In this document: positions 1 to 8,486 of the stretch, piece by piece | How the letters are laid out: every line of letters starts with the position of its first letter | How positions within the stretch are numbered: the first letter of the stretch is position 1 | NCBI RefSeq assembly: GCF_001618145.1 | Contig: NZ_LQNF01000003.1 | Span: 186,001 to 250,000 of the forward strand | Length of the DNA: 64,000 nucleotides | Origin: Oceanobacillus damuensis | Lineage (GTDB): Bacteria; Bacillota; Bacilli; Bacillales; Amphibacillaceae | Reading direction: 5' to 3' | Notes under the pieces: generated by a model | What the model was told of the DNA's origin: nothing | What the model saw: the letters and a program-made list of their open reading frames with translations, nothing else | Databases searched by the model: none | Translations under genes and position numbers: made by a program

Positions 1-1
1 G

Positions 2-790
2 GGAGTTCAAATGGGAGGAACTGCTCTGCTTCTTTGTATTGGAATGCAGCACGGTATTATGGGTCTTACTGCACTAATTGCTTCGGATTATGCAAGATAT
101 CTTAAACCGAAAGACATTAAGTTTGGTTCAGTAATAATCGGATTTCTCCCGCAAATTTTCTGTTTCGGTGTCATGGGCGGCCTGGGAATATGGTTTGGTG
201 TTCGTTTAGGTGAAGGAAATCCTGGTATCTATATTGTATTTCTTCTGGGACTGGGTGGAGCAATTTTCACATTGCTTACTCAAATAAGAATTAATATCAC
301 TAATATATACAGCAGCTCACTGTCCTTATCGAACTTCTTTGAGAATGTCTTTAATTTTAAACCTGGAAGACGTTTTTGGGTTGTTGTGGCAGGAATTATA
401 GCAATATTATTAATGCTTGGTGGCATCGTCGATCATTTAGGTACAGCGATGACATTCCAAGGGGTGTTTCTCTTAACTTGGGCAGCAATCCTTGTTACAG
501 ATGCATTGGTTGTTAAAAGACTTATGAAAACTGGGCCTGGTTATTATGAATCAAGACAGCAATATTTGTTCAAATGGAATCCGGTAGGTGTTGTGCCACT
601 ACTTGTATCCAGTGCACTTGGTACCATCGCTGCACTAGGATTCATGGGAACATTCCTGCAAAGTACTGCCGCATTCTTCGCCGCATTTCTTGCAGCAATA
701 CTAACTATTGTTTTTGCAAAAATTACAGACGGAAAATACTATATTAAAGAACACAAAGAAGACATACCAAAACAAGACTACATCGCTTAA
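2..790 (+). CDS. NCS1-type cytosine/purine permease, C-terminal part
   Basis: The reading frame is open through the left window edge and the first ATG (position 11) is internal, so this is the C-terminal 260 or so residues of a longer protein. It is strongly hydrophobic with about seven membrane segments and contains the stretch QIRINITNIYSSSLSLSNF, typical of the nucleobase:cation symporter-1 family (cytosine, purines, allantoin, thiamine). The last residues are charged and end in KQDYIA. An interspersed repeat starts one base after the TAA stop, and a strong bidirectional terminator follows. The family is fairly clear; the substrate cannot be told from this part. Confidence 0.8.
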   Translation, partial: GVQMGGTALLLCIGMQHGIMGLTALIASDYARYLKPKDIKFGSVIIGFLPQIFCFGVMGGLGIWFGVRLGEGNPGIYIVFLLGLGGAIFTLLTQIRINITNIYSSSLSLSNFFENVFNFKPGRRFWVVVAGIIAILLMLGGIVDHLGTAMTFQGVFLLTWAAILVTDALVVKRLMKTGPGYYESRQQYLFKWNPVGVVPLLVSSALGTIAALGFMGTFLQSTAAFFAAFLAAILTIVFAKITDGKYYIKEHKEDIPKQDYIA

Positions 791-791
791 T

Positions 792-821
792 GGTGCCTGT
801 CACTCCCCGAAATATGTGGAA
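792..821 (+). repeat. Interspersed REP-like unit 1
   Basis: Head GGTGCCTGTCACT is intact; the tail is degenerate (CCCCGAAATATGTGGAA). It begins one base after the permease stop codon. Confidence 0.85.
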
Positions 822-842
822 AAATATAGTGAAACATAATGA

Positions 843-890
843 AAAAGCATCCCAGCTGACTGATATTGGTCAGCTAGGATGCTTTTCTTT
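843..890. terminator. Bidirectional intrinsic terminator
   Basis: AAAAGCATCC pairs with GGATGCTTTT and, inside it, AGCTGAC pairs with GTCAGCT around an 8-base loop. A-rich and T-rich flanks suit termination on both strands, between the convergent permease and dipeptidase genes. Confidence 0.9.
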
Positions 891-897
891 TCAAAGG

Positions 898-927
898 GGT
901 GCCTGTCACTCCCCGAATTTTGTCGAA
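898..927 (+). repeat. Interspersed REP-like unit 2
   Basis: A full consensus 30-bp copy: head GGTGCCTGTCACT then tail CCCCGAATTTTGTCGAA. It lies between the shared terminator and the 3' end of the dipeptidase gene. Confidence 0.9.
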
Positions 928-944
928 ATTATTTTAGGATTTTA

Positions 945-2393
945 TTACCAGTCTTCGATATAAAATATTCTTGTATCCCTCACTGATTCTCCGTTTTCGG
1001 CTGCTGCTTCAAAAGTTACGACATGGAATTTTTCCCTTAGTGGTTCTTGTACCTGTACGGACATGGTAGATTGGTCAGAATCGAATTGGGCTTCATATTC
1101 TATTCCATCTACAACAACATGAAGACTACTTTCCTCAATTTTTACATCATTGGCAGTTTTGATCTCTGCTGTAAGAAGGGGGGTGGTGCTGTCCAGCATT
1201 TCACCCATCTCGAATGCAGCGTCGATTGCCAAATCAGTGGTGTTGCCATTATTGTAAGGTACGAGTTCCGCTGCTTTTTCCACATCCATAAGCAGTCGCA
1301 GCGTATTTTTACCAAGGATTTTTTCTATGTCCTCATTGGAGTAGCCTCTATTTAAAAGTTCGTCCGTGATTTTTGGAAGGTCAGTGACATCTTGTATATC
1401 TGCTGGCATGTCAGAACCGTCAAAGTCTGAGCCAAGTGCAACATGGTCGATGCCAATCAGATTTACGACATACTCAATATGATCGACAACATCTTCTGCA
1501 TATGCCTCAGGTTCGTCTGTTAAAAATGCCGGGTAAAAGACAATCCCTACGACACCGTTATTTTCTTTAATTGCCTTCAGTTGCTCATCTGTTAAATTGC
1601 GTTGATGGTCATGCAACGCATTGACACCGGAATGTGTGGCCATAATAGGGGCTCCAGTAACTTCCATGACATCCCAGAAGGTACTTTCGGCCATATGGGA
1701 AACATCGATAACCATTCCTAATTTGTTCATTTCCTTGGCAACAGCAGCTCCAAGCTCTGTTAATCCGCCCTGTGAAGGAGTTTTTTCCGGGTCACCATAG
1801 ACGCGGTTGGCACCTTCCCCAAGCGCGTTGGAGTAATTCCAATTAAACCCGACAGCTTTTATACCCAAGTCATGGTATTGGTGAAGCAGTTCGATTGCAT
1901 TGTGTTCCTCCAGGGAATAACCACCTTCAATTGTAGGGACTGCTGCGATTTCTCCTCTTCTTATTGACTCGATAATATCCAATGTATTTGACGTGATTTG
2001 CAATTGATCTGCATTGTTTTTTTCTGTCCAATAAAGAGCGTTGATCATTGCCAATGTACGGCTGATGCTGCGAGGGTTATTGCCATGATAGCCGGATGTA
2101 TAAGCAGCGAAAAATATTGCGTCGAGGCCGCCTTCCTGAAGCTTTGGTATATCGATATTCAGGGAGGTATCCTCGCCAATGTTCACTTCCGGAAGCCAAG
2201 AATCCTCGTTGATGATATGCATCATTGTGTCTGCGTGCCCATCAATTACGGTAGAGTCAAAATGGATATCACCGGTAATCTGATCTTTCCGCTCTGGTGA
2301 ATAAAAGGTATTGACCAGCTTCTCAATCTCGGGTATCGGATTAGGCGAGCTTAAGAGTAAAGAAACAATCATCCAAAATACCGAAAAAGCCAC
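945..2393 (-). CDS. Membrane dipeptidase, peptidase family M19
   Basis: A 482-residue zinc dipeptidase of the renal dipeptidase type. Visible metal and active-site motifs are H53-x-D55 in DGHADT, E156 in TIEGGY, H233 in DVSHM, H254 in ATHSG and D323 in GSDFDG, the full family set. A hydrophobic N-terminus (residues 2-16) suggests export or a membrane anchor. About 100 residues beyond the catalytic domain (from roughly 380) look like an extra beta-rich C-terminal region. The start is GTG, preceded by GGGAGGGG at 2399-2406. It is a single-gene unit, convergent with the permease. Natural substrates of bacterial members are dipeptides, including D-amino-acid ones; the exact one here is unknown. 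Confidence 0.9.
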   Translation of the reverse strand: MAFSVFWMIVSLLLSSPNPIPEIEKLVNTFYSPERKDQITGDIHFDSTVIDGHADTMMHIINEDSWLPEVNIGEDTSLNIDIPKLQEGGLDAIFFAAYTSGYHGNNPRSISRTLAMINALYWTEKNNADQLQITSNTLDIIESIRRGEIAAVPTIEGGYSLEEHNAIELLHQYHDLGIKAVGFNWNYSNALGEGANRVYGDPEKTPSQGGLTELGAAVAKEMNKLGMVIDVSHMAESTFWDVMEVTGAPIMATHSGVNALHDHQRNLTDEQLKAIKENNGVVGIVFYPAFLTDEPEAYAEDVVDHIEYVVNLIGIDHVALGSDFDGSDMPADIQDVTDLPKITDELLNRGYSNEDIEKILGKNTLRLLMDVEKAAELVPYNNGNTTDLAIDAAFEMGEMLDSTTPLLTAEIKTANDVKIEESSLHVVVDGIEYEAQFDSDQSTMSVQVQEPLREKFHVVTFEAAAENGESVRDTRIFYIEDW

Positions 2394-2416
2394 ATTAACC
2401 CCTCCCTTTTTTTAAC

Positions 2417-2446
2417 GGTGCCTGTCACTTCCCGGAATTTGTCGAA
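2417..2446 (+). repeat. Interspersed REP-like unit 3
   Basis: Variant with tail TTCCCGGAATTTGTCGAA after head GGTGCCTGTCAC. It lies just upstream of the dipeptidase start and downstream of the SEC-C gene. Confidence 0.88.
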
Positions 2447-2451
2447 AAATA

Positions 2452-3612
2452 TTATGCTCCGCAGCATTTTTTAAACTTCTTGCCGCTGCCGCAGATACAT
2501 GGATCATTCCGACCGATTCCTTTGCTTTTTGCTTCTTCCGCAATATGTTTCTTCTTTTCCAATTCCCAATAACTATCCGTCTCGACGATGTCTTGCTTCC
2601 ATTCCGCTAGACGTGGATGATCGATTTTGTTTATTACACAAATTGGGTAAAGGACCTCTGCTAAGTGGACTATTGCAGCATCAAAGCCATCTTCCAGCAT
2701 CTGTTCGAGCTTTGGTATTGCCTTCGTAGAGAGCTGGAGGCAAAGTGATTCGGCTATTAATGTTTTCGTAGTTATATCTTTTTCTTTATCAAAATAACGC
2801 AGCAATATTTCTTCAGCTGCCGGATGTTTAATGCTAGCAACAATATCAAGGGCGCCGATGGCAGTAGCTTCATTATCAATATATTTCTCCACTGCCTCAA
2901 GGACACCCACACTGCCAATTTTGATTAAAGCAGCTACAACTTCTTCGATCAACAGGTCTTCTTCTGCCCGGACCAATAGTACTGCCAGGTCCTGTATGAG
3001 GGGGGAAGCTTTTTGTTCACCAGCTACATAGGCATTATATATAGCATTCATGGACATGTATTCTTCATCAGACTCATTTTCAAAGGCATGTCTAATGTCC
3101 TTGAAATTCTCCTGATCGTATTCACCGCGCTCAATAAGTTCCTGAAAGATTCGTTTTCCGTAAAGGTAGTTATCATCATCAAACTTACGCTCGAGGCGAT
3201 TCATCACTTGACCGGCCTCCATAAAGAGGGACTCTGTATCTAATGATTGCAATTTAGTGATCTTAGCCATCTTCGTCTTTTTGACATATGGCGTCAGTTT
3301 TTCTTGATATGCTGCAAAAAGATCTGTTGGACAGTAATCTAAAATAGATAGATACCATTTATGGTTCTCGTCTTTTTTATCCAGACGCTTTAAAACTTCC
3401 AGGAGTACTTTCTCTGTAACCGGAAGATTCCTTGTGTACGGTACAATCGGGTTTACGTTGGAATCAGGAGTGAGCTTGTCCATTGCCTGTAAAGCCAGCA
3501 AAAATGTGTGCTCCGTACCTAAATAAGCGCGATCAATAGCTTCCAATACAAAATCCCGTACATGTTTATCATCACTTATAATAAAAGGCTCCACTTTTTC
3601 TAAGAAATTCAT
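2452..3612 (-). CDS. SEC-C motif protein of unknown role
   Basis: A 386-residue, mostly helical protein whose last 20 residues form a SEC-C zinc-binding tail: the Cys residues of DPCICGSGKKFKKCC, as found at the end of SecA and in many stand-alone proteins. The central part (about residues 200-340) has short helical repeats rich in Ala, Leu, Ile and Glu that read like HEAT-type scaffolding. No catalytic motif was seen. The ATG start is preceded by AGTGAGG. Repeat units lie on both sides. The metal-binding tail is certain; the function is not known, though protein-protein or ribosome/translocase contacts are usual guesses for the family. Confidence 0.75.
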   Translation of the reverse strand: MNFLEKVEPFIISDDKHVRDFVLEAIDRAYLGTEHTFLLALQAMDKLTPDSNVNPIVPYTRNLPVTEKVLLEVLKRLDKKDENHKWYLSILDYCPTDLFAAYQEKLTPYVKKTKMAKITKLQSLDTESLFMEAGQVMNRLERKFDDDNYLYGKRIFQELIERGEYDQENFKDIRHAFENESDEEYMSMNAIYNAYVAGEQKASPLIQDLAVLLVRAEEDLLIEEVVAALIKIGSVGVLEAVEKYIDNEATAIGALDIVASIKHPAAEEILLRYFDKEKDITTKTLIAESLCLQLSTKAIPKLEQMLEDGFDAAIVHLAEVLYPICVINKIDHPRLAEWKQDIVETDSYWELEKKKHIAEEAKSKGIGRNDPCICGSGKKFKKCCGA

Positions 3613-3652
3613 CCAAAAAACCTCACTTTTCCCTTCATTGTACAGAAGAAAA

Positions 3653-3720
3653 AGTGCCTGTCACTTCCCGGAATTTGTCGAAAACCGAACAGTGACAGGC
3701 ACCACCCGAATTATGTCGAA
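3653..3720 (+). repeat. 68-bp REP-like dimer (units 4a and 4b)
   Basis: Unit 4a (3653-3682) has the normal head; an 8-base linker AACCGAAC follows; unit 4b (3691-3720) has the head inverted (AGTGACAGGCACC) but the same tail ACCCGAATTATGTCGAA. The two heads can pair with each other as a long hairpin. Confidence 0.92.
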
Positions 3721-3749
3721 TTTGGTACAGTGCCTGTATGTTTTGCTGT

Positions 3750-5180
3750 TTACTTGTTGGTATCCTTTGTGCCAGTACTGGTGCGTTCCCAACACTCGAT
3801 ACCGTCCTGGTTATCCAGTACATCTTTGTAAAATACAGGATCTTTACCTTCTTTTCGTTGTTTCATGTAATCATTGAGCAAGCGATTTGCGATTTTGAAA
3901 AGCCTTGTGATGGCATATAAGTTAATCAAAGCCATGATTGCCATCGTCAAGTCTGCCAGTGCCCAAACAAAATTAAATGAAGCTACTGCTCCGAAGACAA
4001 CCATAGCCAGCACGGCAATACGGTAGATAAACAGTCCGGCTTTGCTTTCTTTAATATAGGCGATATTGCTTTCCCCATAATAATAGTTTCCTAAAATGGA
4101 ACTGAATGCGAAGAGGAAAATGGCGATGGCGATAAATACACCAGCCCAGTCACCAAGCATTTGTGCAAAAGCGTTCTGTGTGATCTGAATCCCGTCAGCT
4201 TCACTACCAGCAAATCCACCGGCAGAAAGAATGACGAATCCAGTGGCGGTACACACAAGAATGGTATCGAAAAACACTCCCATCGCCTGAATCAGTCCCT
4301 GTTTAACGGGATGTGTTACTTCTGCGGTAGCGGCTGCATTGGGAGCAGCCCCCATCCCAGCCTCATTGGAGAACAGTCCACGTTTGATCCCCATCATAAT
4401 TGCGGCACCAAATCCACCACCTGCAACCTGCTGCAGACCAAATGCATTTGCAAAAATAAGTGAAAACATATCTGGTATAGCTGGAAGATTCATGAAAAGA
4501 ATGATAACAGCCAGTACAACATATAAGACCGCCATTACTGGAACAATGATCTGAGAAACATTAGCAATGCTTTTTAAACCACCGAAAATAACGGCGGCTG
4601 TCAAAATTACTAAAGCAATTGCGATGATTGTAGGATCAATCGAAAACTGCCCTACAAAAGCAAGACTTATTGTATTGGACTGTACGGAGTTGAATACGAG
4701 GCCATATGTAAATGTAATGGTGACTGCAAATACAATACCAAGCCATCTCTTTTTCAGACCTTTTTCAATATAGTAGGCGGGTCCACCACGATATTGATCA
4801 GCATCCCTGACTTTATAAACCTGTGCAAGCGTACTCTCCACGAAGCCTGAAGCAGCACCTAAAAGAGCAATCAACCACATCCAGAACAACGCTCCAGGCC
4901 CGCCAAGTGCAACAGCTGAAGCAACACCAGCCATATTACCTGTACCGACACGGGAAGCTGCACTGATTGCGAATGCCTGGAAGGAACTTGTCCCTTTCTT
5001 GCCCGAAGCATCGTATGCCCGTTTATCCGTAATTACCCGAAACATTTCAGGAATGGTCCTGAACTGAACAAATTTTGTTTTAATAGTATAGTAGAGTCCT
5101 AATCCAATTAAAACAATGATTAATATGTAACTCCACAGAAAATCATTAATGATACCAATGATTCCTTCCAAAAATTCCAT
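3750..5180 (-). CDS. Sodium:alanine symporter family (AGCS) transporter
   Basis: A 476-residue polytopic membrane protein with about ten to eleven membrane segments. The signature region FQAFAISAASRVGTGNMAGV (about residues 70-90) and GGPGALFWMWLIALLGAA are diagnostic of the AGCS family (Bacillus AlsT, E. coli YaaJ), which couple Na+ or H+ to uptake of alanine, glycine or glutamine. I prefer the ATG at 5178-5180 (spaced 8 bases from AGGAG) over the GTG nine bases upstream, which overlaps that ribosome site. A promoter at 5203-5231 precedes it. The family is certain; the amino acid carried is not resolved. Confidence 0.9.
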   Translation of the reverse strand: MEFLEGIIGIINDFLWSYILIIVLIGLGLYYTIKTKFVQFRTIPEMFRVITDKRAYDASGKKGTSSFQAFAISAASRVGTGNMAGVASAVALGGPGALFWMWLIALLGAASGFVESTLAQVYKVRDADQYRGGPAYYIEKGLKKRWLGIVFAVTITFTYGLVFNSVQSNTISLAFVGQFSIDPTIIAIALVILTAAVIFGGLKSIANVSQIIVPVMAVLYVVLAVIILFMNLPAIPDMFSLIFANAFGLQQVAGGGFGAAIMMGIKRGLFSNEAGMGAAPNAAATAEVTHPVKQGLIQAMGVFFDTILVCTATGFVILSAGGFAGSEADGIQITQNAFAQMLGDWAGVFIAIAIFLFAFSSILGNYYYGESNIAYIKESKAGLFIYRIAVLAMVVFGAVASFNFVWALADLTMAIMALINLYAITRLFKIANRLLNDYMKQRKEGKDPVFYKDVLDNQDGIECWERTSTGTKDTNK

Positions 5181-5202
5181 AACTAACACTCCTTAAAATA
5201 AT

Positions 5203-5231
5203 ATAATACCTTGATACCCTAAATTAAGCAA
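5203..5231 (-). promoter_or_regulatory. Sigma-A type promoter of the AGCS symporter gene
   Basis: On the minus strand TTGCTT (5226-5231) and TATTAT (5203-5208) are separated by exactly 17 bases and lie shortly upstream of the ribosome site. Confidence 0.55.
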
Positions 5232-5244
5232 AACGAACCCTAAC

Positions 5245-5274
5245 GGTGCCTGGCACTCCCCGAATTATGTCGAA
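5245..5274 (+). repeat. Interspersed REP-like unit 5
   Basis: Head variant GGTGCCTGGCACT, in which GTGCCTGGCAC is a perfect odd palindrome, then tail CCCCGAATTATGTCGAA. It lies between the symporter promoter and the 3' end of the BI-1 family gene. Confidence 0.88.
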
Positions 5275-5279
5275 TATTC

Positions 5280-5909
5280 TCACCCCCTTCTCTTTAAAAA
5301 GTAGGATAGAATCCGCAGAAGGTCCATAAAGAGATTCACAAAATCAAGATACAGACTTAAAACCATTCTTGGAACATCTTTCTTTGTTAGATTTCTATGT
5401 TTTATCCGATTGAAATCGTACATAATATACACGGAAAACAGCACGGCTGAAATACAGGCAACAATTACCAACATCGTCTCAGACTGTGGGACGAAAAAAT
5501 TAAAAATGCTAAAAGCAATCAGCCCAATTAATATAATGAACAGGGTAGATCCCATGAACGATAAGTCCTTTTTAATCACCCAGCCAAATATTCCCATGAA
5601 AACAAAGATAACCAGTGTCAGCAGAAAGGCAAATAAAACAATATCTGCTCCGATTTCACTGAGATAGTAATAGATTGCCGGATACATTGTAATCCCTGAA
5701 ATGGTTACAAATAGGAAAAGGAAGGTATAACTGATTTTTTTTCGTCTTCTTAAAAAGGCTGCGGCAAGAAGCATAATGAGTTCGATTACCATTAGCGGCA
5801 GCATCAATGGTTCCGGAACAAATTGACCAATGTATATTCCGAGACAGGCTACCGCAAGAGAAAACGTAAAAATTCTAAGAATCTTATTCAGTAATTCACT
5901 TTTGCTCAT
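5280..5909 (-). CDS. Bax inhibitor-1 (BI-1/YetJ/YccA) family membrane protein
   Basis: A 209-residue protein with seven predicted membrane segments and almost no soluble parts. The C-terminal DFVNLFMDLLRIL resembles the conserved last helix of the BI-1 family, whose Bacillus member YetJ is a pH-sensitive calcium leak channel. I place the start at the ATG 5907-5909 (MSKSELL); a longer open frame upstream is translated repeat sequence (5943-6010) and part of pdxR, so it is not part of the gene. The ribosome site is weak (AAAGTGGTG). The channel role is inferred from the family only. Confidence 0.78.
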   Translation of the reverse strand: MSKSELLNKILRIFTFSLAVACLGIYIGQFVPEPLMLPLMVIELIMLLAAAFLRRRKKISYTFLFLFVTISGITMYPAIYYYLSEIGADIVLFAFLLTLVIFVFMGIFGWVIKKDLSFMGSTLFIILIGLIAFSIFNFFVPQSETMLVIVACISAVLFSVYIMYDFNRIKHRNLTKKDVPRMVLSLYLDFVNLFMDLLRILSYFLKRRG

Positions 5910-5942
5910 AAAAAAAGCACCACTTTCGCTTTCTGAGTATTT

Positions 5943-6010
5943 TTCGACATAATTCGGGTGGTGCCTGTCACTGTTCGGTTTTCGACAAATTTCGGGGAGT
6001 GACAGGCACC
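5943..6010 (-). repeat. 68-bp REP-like dimer (units 6a and 6b), fused to the pdxR 3' end
   Basis: On the minus strand it has the same architecture as 3653-3720: normal unit (6010 to 5981), linker AACCGAAC, then a unit with inverted head (5972 to 5943). It supplies the last codons and the stop of pdxR. Confidence 0.92.
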
Positions 6011-7404
6011 CAGACTTCGAGGAGGTTTGTGATGGCTGTCGGCAGTTCTTCCTCTGGGACGCCGGCAAATCCTAGAATGATTTTCGGCGGATTTTCATAG
6101 TTTTTCCCCAATGAATAGCCTGAAAGGGGGTAAACCTTAATGCCTGCAGCTGTTGCCTTTTGAACGAGCTCATCCTCACACATGCCATTATTGACCGAAA
6201 GTACGATATGCAGTCCAGATCGCTCTCCTATGATGGAAACTGTTTCCTCGTACGGCTTCACCAGCTCTGAAATTTTTTCCAGTTTGCGCCGGTAGATTTT
6301 TCTCATTCGGTTTAAGTGTCTTTCAAAATCTCCCTCTTTCATAAACTGAGCAAGAATATGCTGGTCGATCCGTGAAACAGAAGAATGATAGAATGCCAAC
6401 TCACGCTTATATCGCTTAAGCAACGGTTTAGGCAAAACCATATAACTGATACGCAATGATGGAATCAAAGACTTGGAGAAGGAACCTAAATAAATTACTT
6501 TTCCTGCCTGGTCCATGCTTTTTAAAGATGGTATCGATTTCCCTGTATAACGGAATTCACTGTCATAATCATCTTCTATAATGTACCTGCTTTCTTGCTC
6601 AGCTGCCCAGTTTAATAGCTGTGTCCGCCGATTTACAGAAAGCACAGTACCATACGGAAAATGATGGGACGGTGTCACATAAACGACATCTGGATTTGCT
6701 TTTTCAATTGGCTCGACTTGAATCCCCTCATCGTCAACTTCAAGCGGATAAACATCATTAGGAAAGCTTTTTAAAATTCGAGAAATCAGATGGTAACCCG
6801 GATCTTCGACACCATAAATCGTATCTTTATTGAATAAAAGCAGAAGCTGCTGCAGTAGCACCTCAACCCCAGCTCCTACGATAATAGCTTCCGGTGAACA
6901 CTGCATCCCCCGGGCATGATACAAATAGTTTGATATTTCCTGGCGAAGCGCAAATTCACCTTGTGCATCTCCAAGCAAGAGAAGGGAATGGTTTTGTTTA
7001 TCTATCGTATTTTTTGCATATTTTCGCCACTGTGCAAAGGGGAAATTTTCAGTATCCACCCAGCTTGGATGAAAATTATATCGAATGGTTGACTGCTTTT
7101 CTTCATGGAGCTCATGGTTTGGAGGCACATCTGCTGCCTGCACATATTCCAAATCACCGCTTGCCATGACAAAATAGCCTTTTCGCGGCAGAGATTCTAC
7201 ATAACCCTCAGCAATCAACTGATCATATGCGGTTTCCACGGTATTTTGACTAATATTAAGAAAATCCGCTAGTTTACGTTTAGAAGGAAGTTTGGAGCCA
7301 TATTCCAGACGCCCCTCCGTAATTTCATTTTTTATATAAATATATAACTGCTCGTATAAGGGTAAATCAGTATCTCGGTTTAAATGACAGGATAGCATTT
7401 CCAT
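5968..7404 (-). CDS. pdxR: MocR/GntR-type regulator, probable PdxR
   Basis: A 478-residue MocR protein: winged helix-turn-helix of GntR type (about residues 12-78) joined to a fold-type I aminotransferase-like domain. The PLP lysine is K311 in YLGSFSKSLIPSLR, and IIEDDYDSEFRY carries the usual cofactor Asp/Tyr. It is divergent from pdxS with 127 bases between, the standard arrangement of PdxR, which senses PLP and controls pdxST. An odd point is that the final 13 residues (VPVTPRNLSKTEQ) and the TGA stop are encoded by the repeat dimer, so the native C-terminus has been replaced or extended. Start ATG at 7402-7404, with GGAGG on the minus strand just upstream. Confidence 0.88.
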   Translation of the reverse strand: MEMLSCHLNRDTDLPLYEQLYIYIKNEITEGRLEYGSKLPSKRKLADFLNISQNTVETAYDQLIAEGYVESLPRKGYFVMASGDLEYVQAADVPPNHELHEEKQSTIRYNFHPSWVDTENFPFAQWRKYAKNTIDKQNHSLLLLGDAQGEFALRQEISNYLYHARGMQCSPEAIIVGAGVEVLLQQLLLLFNKDTIYGVEDPGYHLISRILKSFPNDVYPLEVDDEGIQVEPIEKANPDVVYVTPSHHFPYGTVLSVNRRTQLLNWAAEQESRYIIEDDYDSEFRYTGKSIPSLKSMDQAGKVIYLGSFSKSLIPSLRISYMVLPKPLLKRYKRELAFYHSSVSRIDQHILAQFMKEGDFERHLNRMRKIYRRKLEKISELVKPYEETVSIIGERSGLHIVLSVNNGMCEDELVQKATAAGIKVYPLSGYSLGKNYENPPKIILGFAGVPEEELPTAITNLLEVWVPVTPRNLSKTEQ

Positions 7405-7454
7405 AATATTACCTCCATTCCATCTGACCTTATTATTTTTTAAAAAACTGACAC

Positions 7455-7483
7455 TTTCAATAGGTTCACATAGTTTTTATAAT
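7455..7483 (+). promoter_or_regulatory. Candidate promoter of pdxS-pdxT in the pdxR-pdxS interval
   Basis: TATAAT lies at 7478-7483 with only a poor -35 (TTTCAA, 17-base spacing), as expected for an activator-dependent promoter. The octamer AAACTGAC occurs twice around it (7445-7452 and 7506-7513) and could be part of PdxR binding; this last point is a guess. Confidence 0.45.
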
Positions 7484-7531
7484 AAACTACATATTAGAAA
7501 ATTACAAACTGACTTTTAAGGAGTGGGGATA

Positions 7532-8419
7532 TTGGAAAAATTAATAGGCAGTGAAACAGTTAAAAGAGGGATGGCCCAGATGCAAAAAGGTGGCGTCATT
7601 ATGGATGTCGTCAATGCAGAACAGGCAAAAATAGCGGAAGCATCAGGAGCGGTCGCTGTAATGGCCTTGGAAAGAGTACCATCTGACATACGTGCGGCTG
7701 GTGGGGTGGCAAGAATGGCTGACCCGCGAATTGTGGAAGAAGTGTTGAATGCTGTATCCATTCCGGTCATGGCAAAAGCGCGTATCGGCCACATTGTGGA
7801 AGCGAGGGTGCTTGAAGCGATGGGTGTTGACTATATCGATGAAAGTGAAGTACTCACTCCGGCTGATGAAGAATTTCATCTTTTAAAAAGTGACTATACC
7901 GTGCCATTTGTCTGCGGCTGCCGTGATTTAGGTGAAGCCTCCCGACGTATCGGTGAAGGTGCTGCAATGCTTCGTACAAAAGGCGAGCCTGGTACAGGGA
8001 ACATTGTGGAAGCTGTCCGTCATATGCGCAAGGTGCAGGCACAGGTTAGAAAAGTCGTTCACATGAATGATGATGAATTGATGACAGAGGCAAAATTATT
8101 GGGTGCTCCTTATGAAGTTTTAAAACAGATCAGAGCGGAAGGAAAGCTTCCAGTCGTTAACTTTGCTGCCGGTGGTGTAGCAACTCCAGCAGATGCTGCG
8201 TTAATGATGGAGCTTGGCGCGGATGGAGTCTTCGTAGGATCAGGAGTCTTCAAATCGGAAAACCCGGAAAAATTCGCCAGTGCGATTGTTCAGGCAACAA
8301 CTTACTATAATGATTACGAATTAATCGGAAAACTATCAAAAGAACTTGGCAGCGCAATGAAAGGAATCGACATCTCCAAACTATCCGCCGAAGAAAGAAT
8401 GCAAGAACGCGGCTGGTAA
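7532..8419 (+). CDS. pdxS: Pyridoxal 5'-phosphate synthase subunit PdxS
   Basis: A 295-residue TIM-barrel synthase that builds PLP from ribose 5-phosphate, glyceraldehyde 3-phosphate and ammonia delivered by PdxT. Both catalytic lysines are present: MAKARIGH (about K82) and [11 protein letters not shown] (about K150). Sequence is close to the Bacillus enzyme over the full length. I choose the TTG at 7532, eight bases after AAGGAG (7518-7523); the GTG at 7523 lies inside that ribosome site. It is followed by pdxT, with a repeat unit inserted in the 67-base gap. Regulated most likely by the divergent PdxR. Confidence 0.96.
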   Translation: MEKLIGSETVKRGMAQMQKGGVIMDVVNAEQAKIAEASGAVAVMALERVPSDIRAAGGVARMADPRIVEEVLNAVSIPVMAKARIGHIVEARVLEAMGVDYIDESEVLTPADEEFHLLKSDYTVPFVCGCRDLGEASRRIGEGAAMLRTKGEPGTGNIVEAVRHMRKVQAQVRKVVHMNDDELMTEAKLLGAPYEVLKQIRAEGKLPVVNFAAGGVATPADAALMMELGADGVFVGSGVFKSENPEKFASAIVQATTYYNDYELIGKLSKELGSAMKGIDISKLSAEERMQERGW

Positions 8420-8425
8420 TCGAAC

Positions 8426-8455
8426 AGTGCCTGGCACCACCCGAATTTTGTCGAA
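8426..8455 (+). repeat. Interspersed REP-like unit 7, inside the pdxST operon
   Basis: Inverted-head type: AGTGCCTGGCACC then ACCCGAATTTTGTCGAA, preceded by CGAAC as in the dimer linkers. It sits between the pdxS stop and the pdxT ribosome site and forms a GTGCCTGGCAC palindrome in the transcript. Confidence 0.88.
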
Positions 8456-8486
8456 TATTTTCAGGTTAAAAAGGGGTCGAACAAGT

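Noticed and set aside
5910-6068. Longer N-terminus for the BI-1 family protein
   Set aside because: It would be made of repeat dimer and antisense pdxR sequence and lacks hydrophobic or family features.
8427-8486. Longer N-terminus for PdxT
   Set aside because: The extra 20 codons are translated repeat sequence; the ATG at 8487 has a ribosome site and matches the family start.
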